In this document: positions 5,465 to 11,351 of the stretch, in pieces
How positions within the stretch are numbered: the first letter of the stretch is position 1
How the letters are laid out: each line of letters starts with the position of its first letter
NCBI GenBank assembly: GCA_035517775.1
Contig: DATIYF010000132.1
Coordinates: 1-11,351 of the forward strand
Length of the DNA stretch: 11,351 bases
Reading direction: 5' to 3'
DNA from: DATIYF01 sp035517775
GTDB lineage: Bacteria; Acidobacteriota; Terriglobia; Terriglobales; Acidobacteriaceae
Position numbers and translations under genes: made by a program
The notes under the pieces: generated by a model
Told to the model about the DNA's origin: nothing
The model's input: the letters and a program-made list of their open reading frames with translations, nothing else
Databases searched by the model: none

Positions 5465-6211
5465 CTAGCCGGCGACTTCCTCCAGTTGCTTCACATCAAC
5501 GTCGAAGTTGGAGTAGACGTGCTGCACGTCGTCCTGCTCTTCCAGGGCTTCCATCAGGCGGATCATCTGCGCGACCTGCTGGCCTTCCAGCTTGATGTAG
5601 TTCTGGGGCAGCATGGCGACTTCGGAGGTGGAGACCGCGTACTTGGCCTTCTTCACTGCTTCGAGCACAGCTTCGTAGCCGTGGGGATCGGTGATGATCT
5701 CCCAGTTCTCGCCGTCGTCGCGCAGGTCTTCCCCACCGCTCTCCAGCACCACGTTGGTCAGGTCGTCTTCTTTTGCCGCGGCCTTGGGCACGATAATCGA
5801 ACCCTTCTTATGGAACATCCAGGCCACCGAGCCGGCTTCACCGAGGTTGCCGCCGTGCTTGCCGAAGACGTGGCGGATTTCGCTGACAGTGCGGTTGCGG
5901 TTGTCGGTGGAAAGCTCGACCAGCACCGCCACTCCGCCCGGTCCGTAGCCTTCGAGCTGGAATTCTTCGTAGGTGGCGCCGGGCAGCTCGCCGGTGCCGC
6001 GCTGGATGGCGCGCTTGATGTTATCGGCGGGCATGTTCTCGGCCTTGGCGGCGACGATGGCGGTGCGCAGGCGCGGGTTCTTGTCGGGATCACCGCCGGT
6101 CTTGGCGGCCATGGCGATTTCCCGGATTAGGCGGGTGAAGATCTTGCCCCGCTTGGCGTCCAGCGCGCCCTTTTTGTGCTTGATGGTGGCCCATTTGGAG
6201 TGGCCAGACAT
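5465..6211 (-). CDS. yebC: YebC/TACO1 family translation factor
   Basis: A 248-residue cytoplasmic protein of the YebC/TACO1 family. The family was long annotated as a transcriptional regulator; more recent work links YebC and mitochondrial TACO1 to translation, including relief of ribosome stalling at proline-rich stretches. The N-terminus MSGHSKWATIKHKKGALDAKRGK is the family signature. Other typical blocks are NPRLRTAIVAAKAENMPADNI (45-65), YGPGGVAVLVELSTDNRNRT (89-108) and KHGGNLGEAGSVAWMF (117-132). The acidic C-terminal part (LEEQDDVQHVYSNFDVD) is also characteristic. Length is normal. The start is fixed by the signature and a GAGG eight bases upstream. It is divergent from the ECF sigma gene across 176 bp and followed by its own terminator. 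In many bacteria it sits beside ruvC, but not here. Confidence 0.97.
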   Translation of the reverse strand: MSGHSKWATIKHKKGALDAKRGKIFTRLIREIAMAAKTGGDPDKNPRLRTAIVAAKAENMPADNIKRAIQRGTGELPGATYEEFQLEGYGPGGVAVLVELSTDNRNRTVSEIRHVFGKHGGNLGEAGSVAWMFHKKGSIIVPKAAAKEDDLTNVVLESGGEDLRDDGENWEIITDPHGYEAVLEAVKKAKYAVSTSEVAMLPQNYIKLEGQQVAQMIRLMEALEEQDDVQHVYSNFDVDVKQLEEVAG

Positions 6212-6344
6212 AGCAGAACCTCAGAAGAGGAAGTCGATTTTTACGGCCTTGGATGTGGCCGGATGACACAAAACATATGAAGGCAATTGCAGATTATAGC
6301 ATGGGGACGCGCGGGGAATGGGCATCAGCGGGGCAGCGAGATGT

Positions 6345-6371
6345 AAACTTTGGCCGCAGTGATCCGTCTTA
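6345..6371 (+). promoter_or_regulatory. Candidate ECF (sigma-E-like) promoter
   Basis: AAACTT (6345-6350), a 16-bp spacer, then TCTTA (6367-6371) match the AACTT-N16-TCTGA layout known for RpoE-type sigma factors. The start site would be near 6378, about ten bases before the ATG chosen for the ECF sigma gene. It fits an autoregulated ECF operon, but other ECF groups use different motifs. Confidence 0.4.
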
Positions 6372-6387
6372 CTCGATAGCGGCTCGA

Positions 6388-6984
6388 ATGGAGAACACGC
6401 TGGAAATGGCGACCCTCGGGCGGGCGGCGGAGGAGAGTACGCTGCTCGATTTCGATGTGGTGGTGCGCCAGTACCAGCAGCGGATCTATCGCGTGCTGCT
6501 GGGACTGGTGCGTGATCCTGACCTGGCCGACAATCTGACGCAGGACTGCTTCGTGCGTGCCTATGAGAAGCGGGCCAGCTTTCGCGGCGAATCCAGTGTC
6601 AGCACCTGGCTCATCAGCATCGCCATCAACCTGGCGCGCGATCAGGGGCGCAATCGTCGCGCCGGATTCTGGCGGCGGCTGTTCGCAGCGCCGGCGGAAG
6701 AGGTCGAAACCGCGTTGGCGGCGGCGGCGGACCAGGGAGCTTCGCCCGAGCGCTTGCTGATGGCGCGCCAGGAGTTGGGCCGGGTCTGGGAGATCGTGGA
6801 CGAATTGCCGGCGCGCCAGCGCGAGGTCTTCCTGTTGCGCTTCCTGGAAGAGTTGCCGCTGGAGGAGATAGCACTGGCGCTGGGCATGGAAACCGGCACG
6901 GTGAAGGCGCACCTTTTTCGCGCCGTGGGTACAGTGCGCAAACGAATGAGGAAGCCGTATGGACCTGGTACATCGACTGAATGA
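6388..6984 (+). CDS. ECF-family RNA polymerase sigma factor
   Basis: A 198-residue alternative sigma factor with only regions 2 and 4. Region 2 covers about 21-91 (FDVVVRQYQQRIYRVLLGLVR, then DNLTQDCFVRAYEKRASFRG and STWLISIAINLARDQGRNRR). Region 4 covers about 134-188 and ends in the helix-turn-helix LEEIALALGMETGTVKAHLFRA. The frame is open up to 6253, but the extra N-terminus is atypical and the candidate promoter lies inside it. The ATG at 6388 or the one at 6406 is therefore the likely start; neither has a strong Shine-Dalgarno. The stop overlaps the next gene by 26 bases, a coupling typical of sigma and anti-sigma pairs. The regulon is unknown apart from probable self-regulation. Confidence 0.93.
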   Translation: MENTLEMATLGRAAEESTLLDFDVVVRQYQQRIYRVLLGLVRDPDLADNLTQDCFVRAYEKRASFRGESSVSTWLISIAINLARDQGRNRRAGFWRRLFAAPAEEVETALAAAADQGASPERLLMARQELGRVWEIVDELPARQREVFLLRFLEELPLEEIALALGMETGTVKAHLFRAVGTVRKRMRKPYGPGTSTE

Positions 6985-7459
6985 AGCTGAGGTTGCCGAT
7001 GCCATGGCGGGCAAAGCCGCAGAGCCGCGCATCGCCGATTGCGGGCGCTGCGCCGCAGAGTTCGCCGCATGGGAAGACCTGGGCAGCAGGATGCGGCAGG
7101 ACCTGGAATCGAGGGCCGACAAGCCGGGATACTTCTGGACGCGGCAGCAGGCGCGCATCCGCGAACGGCTGGCGCCGCGGGCGACATCAACAGGTTGGGC
7201 GGCTGCGGCTGTTTTCACGCTGATCCTTCTGGCCTTCGGGCTGATCCGGCAGGGCGTCACGCCCGGGACGGAGACGCCGCGAACCACGGCAGTTTCTATG
7301 GCAAAAGCCGGGGCGGTGTATCCCGACGATGACGCTCTGCTCGAAGACATCCAGGCTTCGCTCGAACGTGAGGTGCCGGCGCCGCTTGCGCCTGCCGCCG
7401 TGCTGGTCGACGAAGTGGCCTTAGCTTCCAAGCAAAGTCAGCAATTAAAGGAGAACTAG
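6959..7459 (+). CDS. Single-pass anti-sigma factor
   Basis: A 166-residue protein whose position and layout mark it as the cognate anti-sigma factor of the preceding ECF sigma. The cytoplasmic part is residues 1-77, with a CxxC at C28/C31 (DCGRCAAEF). One membrane span covers about 78-97 (TGWAAAAVFTLILLAFGLI), followed by a periplasmic tail of about 70 residues. In classical zinc anti-sigma domains a His precedes the CxxC by four residues; here that position is Arg24, so the canonical H-C-C set is incomplete. I saw no named anti-sigma family beyond this general pattern. Its start overlaps the sigma gene by 26 bases, and its stop directly abuts the next ATG, so all three genes should be co-translated. 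It probably holds the sigma at the membrane until a periplasmic signal is received. Confidence 0.82.
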   Translation: MDLVHRLNEAEVADAMAGKAAEPRIADCGRCAAEFAAWEDLGSRMRQDLESRADKPGYFWTRQQARIRERLAPRATSTGWAAAAVFTLILLAFGLIRQGVTPGTETPRTTAVSMAKAGAVYPDDDALLEDIQASLEREVPAPLAPAAVLVDEVALASKQSQQLKEN

Positions 7460-8059
7460 ATGGGACGAATCGGAATTATTTCCCTGCTTTTGGCTTTTTC
7501 AACGCTCATAACCGGGGCCGCCGTGGCGCAAGGTCCCGGAGCCATGGGCATGGGTCCAGGCGGTCCGGGGCCCGGTGGCATGGGCATGGGTTCGCACCAC
7601 GGACCGTTCGGGGCGTGGTGGAAGAATTCGGAGGTGGTGAAAGAACTGCAGCTCACCGACGCCCAGGTCAAGCAGATCGAACAGACCTTTCTCGACTATC
7701 GCCTGAAGCTGATCGACCTGCGCGCGGACGTAGAGCGGCAGGAAACCAAGCTGCAGCCGTTGCTCGAGGCCGATCAGCCCAACGAACAGCAGGTGGGCTC
7801 GCAGGTGGACGCGGTGGTGGCGGCGCGCGGCAGGCTGGAAAAAACCAACACCATGATGATGCTGGCCATCCGACGCGTGCTCTCGGTGGAGCAGTGGAAG
7901 AAATTGCAGACCATCCAGCACCGGCACGGCGAGGGTCGCATGCGCCCTGGCATGGGACCGGACCGGCATGACGATAATTTCCGCGGGCCGCGGCGCGGCG
8001 ATGGTCCTCCGCCTCCGCCCGATGGTCCCCCGGCTCCGGGAGCGCCGGGAGACAAATAA
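7460..8059 (+). CDS. Periplasmic Spy/CpxP-like (LTxxQ) metal-stress protein
   Basis: A 199-residue secreted protein resembling the Spy/CpxP/CnrX/ZraP group of helical periplasmic chaperones and metal sensors. Residues 1-23 are a signal peptide ending AVA-Q. A Gly/Met/His-rich segment follows (about 25-49, GAMGMGPGG to GSHHG). The helical core (about 53-155) has the LTxxQ-type motifs LTDAQ (65-69) and LSVEQ (141-145). The tail holds HRHGEGRMRPGMGPDRHDD and ends proline-rich with five consecutive prolines. The Met and His clusters suggest binding of copper or another metal, an inference. It is the third gene of the ECF cassette: the ATG follows the anti-sigma stop with no gap, and AAAGGAG lies just upstream. 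This arrangement recalls CnrYXH, where a periplasmic sensor controls the anti-sigma factor. Confidence 0.85.
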   Translation: MGRIGIISLLLAFSTLITGAAVAQGPGAMGMGPGGPGPGGMGMGSHHGPFGAWWKNSEVVKELQLTDAQVKQIEQTFLDYRLKLIDLRADVERQETKLQPLLEADQPNEQQVGSQVDAVVAARGRLEKTNTMMMLAIRRVLSVEQWKKLQTIQHRHGEGRMRPGMGPDRHDDNFRGPRRGDGPPPPPDGPPAPGAPGDK

Positions 8060-8060
8060 G

Positions 8061-8151
8061 CATTGAGCCATTGAGCCATTGGATCATTGGGCGTTGAGTC
8101 ATTGGTTTCGTTTTCAATGACTCAATGAATCAATGACCCAATGGCTCAATC
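8061..8151. repeat. Two-orientation octamer array forming a long hairpin
   Basis: Directly after the Spy-like gene, CATTGRRY-type octamers repeat about five times (8061-8106). After a short spacer (TTTCGTTTT) the complement, CAATGRNT-type, repeats about four times (8115-8151). The arms can pair over roughly 36 bases with mismatches, the left arm being one unit longer. It could act as a bidirectional transcript end or mRNA-protecting structure between the ECF cassette and purQ. No repeat spacers or coding frame are present. Confidence 0.85.
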
Positions 8152-8154
8152 CTT

Positions 8155-8163
8155 TGCTAGACT
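8155..8163 (+). promoter_or_regulatory. Extended -10 element before purQ
   Basis: TGC-TAGACT gives a TGn extended -10 just downstream of the octamer array, 21 bases before the purQ ATG. No clear -35 is seen, which is tolerated with an extended -10. The start would be near 8170, leaving a leader of about 15 nt. Confidence 0.35.
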
Positions 8164-8184
8164 CAAACTGAGGGCGCGTTAGAG

Positions 8185-8853
8185 ATGAAATTCGGCGTGA
8201 TCATCTTCCCCGGCTCCAATTGCGACCACGACGCTTACTACGCTGTCGAGGCGGTGCTGGGGCAACCCGTCACCTTTCTTTGGCACGAGTCGCACGATCT
8301 GCAGAACTGCGATGCCATCATCGTGCCCGGCGGGTTCGCCTACGGCGACTACCTGCGCACCGGCGCGATCGCCAGATTTTCCCCGGTAATGGAGTCGGTG
8401 GCGCGCTTTGCCGCCGGCGGCGGACTGGTGCTGGGCATCTGCAATGGTTTTCAGATCCTGTGTGAGGCTGGCCTGCTTCCCGGGGCGCTCATGCGTAATG
8501 CCGGCCTGAAGTTCATCTGCAAGCCGGTCCGGGTGCGCGTGGAAACCGTGGACACGCCCTTTACTAACGCTTGCCGGCAGGGCGAAGCACTTACCATGCC
8601 CATCGCGCACATGGAAGGCAACTACTTCTGCGATCCCGACGCTCTGGCTGAGTTGCAGCGCGATCAGCGCATCGTCTTCCGCTATGTGGCGAATCCCAAC
8701 GGTTCTCTAGACAACATCGCCGGCATCTGCAGCCCCGGCCGCAACGTGCTGGGCCTGATGCCGCATCCGGAGCGGGCCAGTGAGGCGCTGCTGGGCTCAA
8801 GCGACGGGTTCAAGGTGTTCCAGTCGCTGGTCGGAGCCGCGGTGACGCGGTAG
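8185..8853 (+). CDS. purQ: Phosphoribosylformylglycinamidine synthase, glutaminase subunit
   Basis: A 222-residue class I glutamine amidotransferase that supplies ammonia to PurL for the FGAR-to-FGAM step of purine synthesis. Visible marks are the N-terminal GVIIFPGSNCDHD (4-16), VPGGFAYGDYLRTGAIA (47-63), the nucleophile Cys86 in GICNGFQ, and the catalytic His194 and Glu196 in MPHPER. Length is that of the small stand-alone PurQ, which in other bacteria works with PurS and small PurL. Neither is in this window, so the gene is separated from its partners. The start is set by the family N-terminus; the Shine-Dalgarno is weak (AGAG). It is convergent with the TPR gene, with only 28 bases between their stops and no obvious terminator. 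Confidence 0.97.
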   Translation: MKFGVIIFPGSNCDHDAYYAVEAVLGQPVTFLWHESHDLQNCDAIIVPGGFAYGDYLRTGAIARFSPVMESVARFAAGGGLVLGICNGFQILCEAGLLPGALMRNAGLKFICKPVRVRVETVDTPFTNACRQGEALTMPIAHMEGNYFCDPDALAELQRDQRIVFRYVANPNGSLDNIAGICSPGRNVLGLMPHPERASEALLGSSDGFKVFQSLVGAAVTR

Positions 8854-8881
8854 ACCTTACTAGCGCTCTGCATCGTCTAGC

Positions 8882-10516
8882 CTACTTTCTGGCGACTTCC
8901 TGCAGGTACGATTTCGCGGTGCTCAGCTCCGTTCGTTGCGACGTCGGATCGCTGATGCGCACGAGCGCGCTGTAATACTGACGGGCTTTCTCGCGCTGGC
9001 CGGCGATTTGTGCGGCGCGTGCCGCGCCATACAGCGCGTTAAAGCGGTTCGGCGATCGTTGCAGCGTGCTTTCGAATGCGAGGAGCGCATCGGCTGGCTT
9101 GTCGGTCGTGAGCAGGAATTCTCCCAGCAGCTCCCGCGCGGGGACCACCGGGCCGGGCGTGACGGGATGTTTCTCTGAGGCATCTTCCATGTCTGCTGCG
9201 GAGCGCAGCAGTTCCAGCGCCTCGTCCGTCTTTCCCTGGGCAGAGGCCAGCATTCCCGCGGCCTCGCGACGCTGGATCTCCACCTGTCCTGCCCAGTAGG
9301 TTTCCTGTAGCTCGGTGAGCGTGTTGCGGTCGGCTTCAAGTTTCTGGATTGCGCGGCGTGCTTCTTCGATCTCGCCGGTGTGGGTGCTGCCCAGGGCTTG
9401 GGCGTAATAAACCGTGGCCTCGGCCCATGAGAGTTTTCCGCCGGGAGAACCGGCCGGGACCTCGAGTTTGGCGGCTTCGGCCCAGCGATGTCTCTCGATC
9501 ACATAGCGCGCGGGCATGGTTGCGGTCGCGTATGCGCCCGCGAAGTAGCTTGGCAGGCCGGCCCGGTTGGCCGCCATCTGGTCGAGCACTTTCTTGGCTT
9601 GCTCGTCCTCGCCCATTTGCAGATACGCATACTCCAGGTAATCGCTGGCGTGCAATTGCTCTCCGGCCATTCCAACTTTCTGCGCGGCGCGGGCGGAGGC
9701 GATGTTCGAATCGATCGACTCCTGCCACAGCCCCAGCCGGGTAAAGATGTGCGAAGGCATATGCAGGGCGTGGGGAGCATCGGGCGCGATTTTGGCGTAG
9801 GCGCGCGCCGCCGGCAGCGCCTTGGCTGCGAGCGGAGGATAGTCGTAAGCGTGGATGATGTAATGCGCCGCCCCCGGATGGTTCGGTTCCGCGGCGAAGA
9901 CCTTTTCCGCGATTTCCCCGGCTTTGCGCTGCCGTGCCAGCGTTTTGTCTACAGGGGATGCCGCCGCCGTGCCCAGCAAGGCGAGCGAATAGAAAGCCGC
10001 GGCCTCGCGATCGTCCGGATAGCGAGTGTACACGCGCTCCATGACGGTCTCATAGGCCAGCACCCGTGTGTGATGGTCGAGCTTGTCGGAGTCCTTGTAA
10101 AAAGCCTCAATGGCCGCTATGTAATCCCGCTCGCGGTCTGTCTTAGCCGACGCGGCCTTGGCTTTCTCGACCGCTTCCGCGCCCTTCTTCAAGATGGCGG
10201 CATCGGGGCCACGCGCGTCCCATATGGGATGGAAGTAGCTCATGGCGATGCCCCACTGGGCCATGGCGCAGTGAGGATCGGCTTTGGCGACATCGGTGAA
10301 CGCCCGCTCCGCCTCCTCATACCAGAACGAGTGCAGCATGGCGACGCCGCGCTGAAACTGCTTCTGCACATCTGGCGCGCACGAGGTGGAGAAGGAAACA
10401 CTGCCTAACTTCTCGGGATCGCCTGCCGGATGGTGGTGTTCCTCATCCGCAACCGCGGGGATTGATACGAGCCAGGCGAGGAGGAAAAAGCAGAGAGCGT
10501 GCAGAGGCAAACGCAT
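8882..10516 (-). CDS. Secreted tetratricopeptide-repeat protein
   Basis: A 544-residue exported protein with TPR-like helical hairpins, probably a protein-interaction scaffold. Residues 1-23 form a signal peptide (MRLPLHALCFFLLAWLVSIPAVA-DEE), followed by HHH at 27-29. The N-terminal part, FQRGVAMLHSFWYEEAERAF (54-73) then AQWGIAMSYFHPIW (86-99), and the block PHALHMPSHIFTRLG (248-262) match a conserved family seen in many environmental bacteria that lacks an assigned function. Further repeats are visible at the C-terminus (ALLAFESTLQRSPNRFNALYGAARAAQIAG). The frame is open another 19 codons upstream, but only the ATG at 10516 begins a good signal peptide. Its ribosome site is GGGGGGT, seven bases away. 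It follows tadA on the same strand by 73 bases; a shared transcript is possible but there is no functional link. Confidence 0.9.
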   Translation of the reverse strand: MRLPLHALCFFLLAWLVSIPAVADEEHHHPAGDPEKLGSVSFSTSCAPDVQKQFQRGVAMLHSFWYEEAERAFTDVAKADPHCAMAQWGIAMSYFHPIWDARGPDAAILKKGAEAVEKAKAASAKTDRERDYIAAIEAFYKDSDKLDHHTRVLAYETVMERVYTRYPDDREAAAFYSLALLGTAAASPVDKTLARQRKAGEIAEKVFAAEPNHPGAAHYIIHAYDYPPLAAKALPAARAYAKIAPDAPHALHMPSHIFTRLGLWQESIDSNIASARAAQKVGMAGEQLHASDYLEYAYLQMGEDEQAKKVLDQMAANRAGLPSYFAGAYATATMPARYVIERHRWAEAAKLEVPAGSPGGKLSWAEATVYYAQALGSTHTGEIEEARRAIQKLEADRNTLTELQETYWAGQVEIQRREAAGMLASAQGKTDEALELLRSAADMEDASEKHPVTPGPVVPARELLGEFLLTTDKPADALLAFESTLQRSPNRFNALYGAARAAQIAGQREKARQYYSALVRISDPTSQRTELSTAKSYLQEVARK

Positions 10517-10589
10517 AAGCGACCCCCCACAAACAGGTGCGAAAAGGCTACTACCGGCGGGTGCGAGCGTCAAACGCCTGCGCCGCTCC

Positions 10590-11045
10590 TCACGCTTCCC
10601 GTCTTTCTGCGAAAAAGGATCGCAGCAGCTCGGCCGAGCGCGCGGCCAGCACGCCCGAGGTTACCTGCATCTGGTGATTCAGGCGGGGATGGTTCAATAC
10701 CTCAAGAACCGAGCGGACCGCGCCGGCCTTGGGATCGTCGGCGCCATAGACCAGCCGTCGCAGCCTCGCATGTACCAATGCTCCCGCGCACATGGTGCAG
10801 GGTTCGATGGTCGCGAACATTGCGCAATCCGGCAGGCGATGATTGCCAATGGCGCGAGCCGCCTCACGCAGGGCAATGATCTCGGCATGGGCCGTGGGAT
10901 CGTTGTCGGCCAGGTTGCGATTGCCGCCGCGGCCTACGATCTTCTCTCCGCACACCACCACCGCGCCCACCGGCACTTCGCCCGACGCCGCGGCACGCTG
11001 CGCCTCACGCAAGGCTTCTTCCATCCACAGTTCGTCGGAGGTCAT
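10590..11045 (-). CDS. tadA: tRNA-specific adenosine deaminase TadA
   Basis: A 151-residue zinc deaminase that converts adenosine 34 of tRNA-Arg(ACG) to inosine, an essential anticodon modification in most bacteria. The zinc ligands and proton shuttle are clear: H53-A-E55 in TAHAEI and C83/C86 in EPCTMC. The substrate-binding N-terminus (MEEALREAQRAAASGEVPVGAVVV) and the region RRLVYGADDPKAGAV also fit TadA. The C-terminal FFAERREA matches the usual FFxxRR ending. The start agrees with the family length, although no good Shine-Dalgarno precedes it. A TACAAT box 15 bases upstream would give a very short leader. Confidence 0.96.
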   Translation of the reverse strand: MTSDELWMEEALREAQRAAASGEVPVGAVVVCGEKIVGRGGNRNLADNDPTAHAEIIALREAARAIGNHRLPDCAMFATIEPCTMCAGALVHARLRRLVYGADDPKAGAVRSVLEVLNHPRLNHQMQVTSGVLAARSAELLRSFFAERREA

Positions 11046-11060
11046 GGAACTACTGCCGGC

Positions 11061-11066
11061 ATTGTA
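11061..11066 (-). promoter_or_regulatory. -10-like TACAAT before tadA
   Basis: TACAAT on the minus strand lies 15 bases before the tadA ATG. The start site would be about eight bases from the ATG, consistent with the missing Shine-Dalgarno. No convincing -35 was found. Confidence 0.3.
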
Positions 11067-11226
11067 GATGAAAGACCCGAGAAACCGGCGGGCGCGCAGC
11101 CAGACCTAATTTTACTTTCCCAAAGGGCAAACCGCAGTGAGGCAGGTCTCTCTAATCCTTCGAATCGAGGTGTTCTGCACACCCCGAGCACCGGGAGAAG
11201 CGCCACTTGGAAATGAGGAGCAGCAC

Positions 11227-11319
11227 ATGAGAAGGGTCTCTGTGAGCTGTGGATTCAGGCGGGCAGCCTTTTTTGTTATCGCTACTGTTTTCGGACCAGC
11301 CGGGGCGGGTTTAGAATAA
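11227..11319 (+). CDS. Possible 30-residue hydrophobic peptide
   Basis: A short frame starts with an ATG six bases after GAGGAG and ends at TAA. It would encode a basic start (MRRVSVSCGFRR) followed by a hydrophobic run (AAFFVIATVFGPAGAG), like a short membrane peptide. No homologue is recognised. The frame continues open upstream to 11137 without another good ribosome site. The T-rich GCAGCCTTTTTTG at 11257-11269 lies within it, which could instead mean a weak terminator. It may be chance. Confidence 0.25.
   Translation: MRRVSVSCGFRRAAFFVIATVFGPAGAGLE
11312..11317 (+). promoter_or_regulatory. -10 box at leaderless spacing
   Basis: TAGAAT ends seven bases before the ATG at 11325, the spacing at which transcription would begin at or next to the start codon. 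There is no Shine-Dalgarno before that ATG and no clear -35. Confidence 0.35.
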
Positions 11320-11324
11320 GCGTC

Positions 11325-11351
11325 ATGGTTGAATCCCGGCTGAAGCACGTT
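11325..11351 (+). CDS. Start of a plus-strand gene, partial
   Basis: Nine open codons (MVESRLKHV) run to the right edge. The only support for a start is the TAGAAT box at leaderless spacing. Too little sequence is present to name a product. Confidence 0.3.

Noticed and set aside
6325..7431. 368-codon minus-strand open frame across the sigma and anti-sigma genes
   Set aside because: Low-complexity Arg/Ser/Ala composition opposite two recognisable genes; a shadow frame.
5465..8059. Functional link between YebC and the polyproline tail of the Spy-like protein
   Set aside because: YebC acts on proline-rich stretches generally; one PPPPP in a divergent neighbour is too little evidence.
9488..10408. 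306-codon plus-strand open frame antisense to the TPR gene
   Set aside because: The opposite strand has a signal peptide and family motifs; this frame has neither.
11151..11172. tRNA T-arm-like TTCGAATC
   Set aside because: The flanking bases do not form the 5-bp T stem, and no acceptor, D or anticodon arm is present.
11246..11269. Plus-strand terminator at GCAGCCTTTTTTG
   Set aside because: The only stem before the T-run is about 4 bp (GCTG/CAGC) with a long loop, and no confident plus-strand gene ends before it.

Overview
The window is a GC-rich, densely packed bacterial chromosomal segment with short intergenic gaps and good Shine-Dalgarno sites on most genes. The gene mix (an ECF sigma/anti-sigma/Spy-like cassette, a secreted TPR protein with a PHALHMPSHIFTRLG-type segment, a lysine-rich heptapeptide-repeat protein and octamer-repeat intergenic hairpins) resembles Acidobacteriota. 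That placement is an inference from gene style, not proven by any marker here. No transposase, integrase, phage gene, CRISPR array, tRNA or rRNA gene was seen.

Left part (1-4022, all minus strand). At the left edge lies the 5' portion of an unrecognised gene for a basic N-terminal segment followed by tandem KTSGGLG heptapeptides. Upstream of it are a sigma-54-type -24/-12 motif and a cluster of GAGATTAA half-sites. Next comes a 470-residue sigma-54 activator (degenerate receiver, AAA+ domain, Fis-type helix-turn-helix), which could act on that promoter. Then follow a secreted two-domain multicopper oxidase whose only type 1 copper site is in domain 2, and a small exported membrane protein of unknown function with its own terminator.

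Middle part (4085-6211). A plus-strand 7Fe/8Fe-type ferredoxin converges on two minus-strand genes: a DapA/NAL-superfamily lyase and the YebC/TACO1 translation factor. Both minus-strand genes end in nearly identical rho-independent terminators, part of a 30-nt repeat with one mismatch that brackets the lyase gene.

Right part. Divergent from yebC is a tightly coupled plus-strand cassette: ECF sigma factor, one-TM anti-sigma factor (26-nt overlap) and a Met/His/Gly-rich periplasmic Spy/CpxP-like protein (ATG directly after the preceding stop). A sigma-E-like motif just before the sigma gene suggests autoregulation. A striking array of octamers in both orientations (8061-8151) separates this cassette from purQ. 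purQ converges on a secreted TPR protein, which follows tadA on the minus strand. The last 300 bases hold a possible 30-codon ORF and the first codons of a plus-strand gene that may be leaderless.

The most unusual candidate system is the left-edge pairing of a sigma-54 activator with a heptapeptide-repeat gene that has a sigma-54-like promoter and dyad half-sites at an appropriate upstream distance. Second is the ECF/anti-sigma/Spy-like cassette, which may sense metals or envelope stress.
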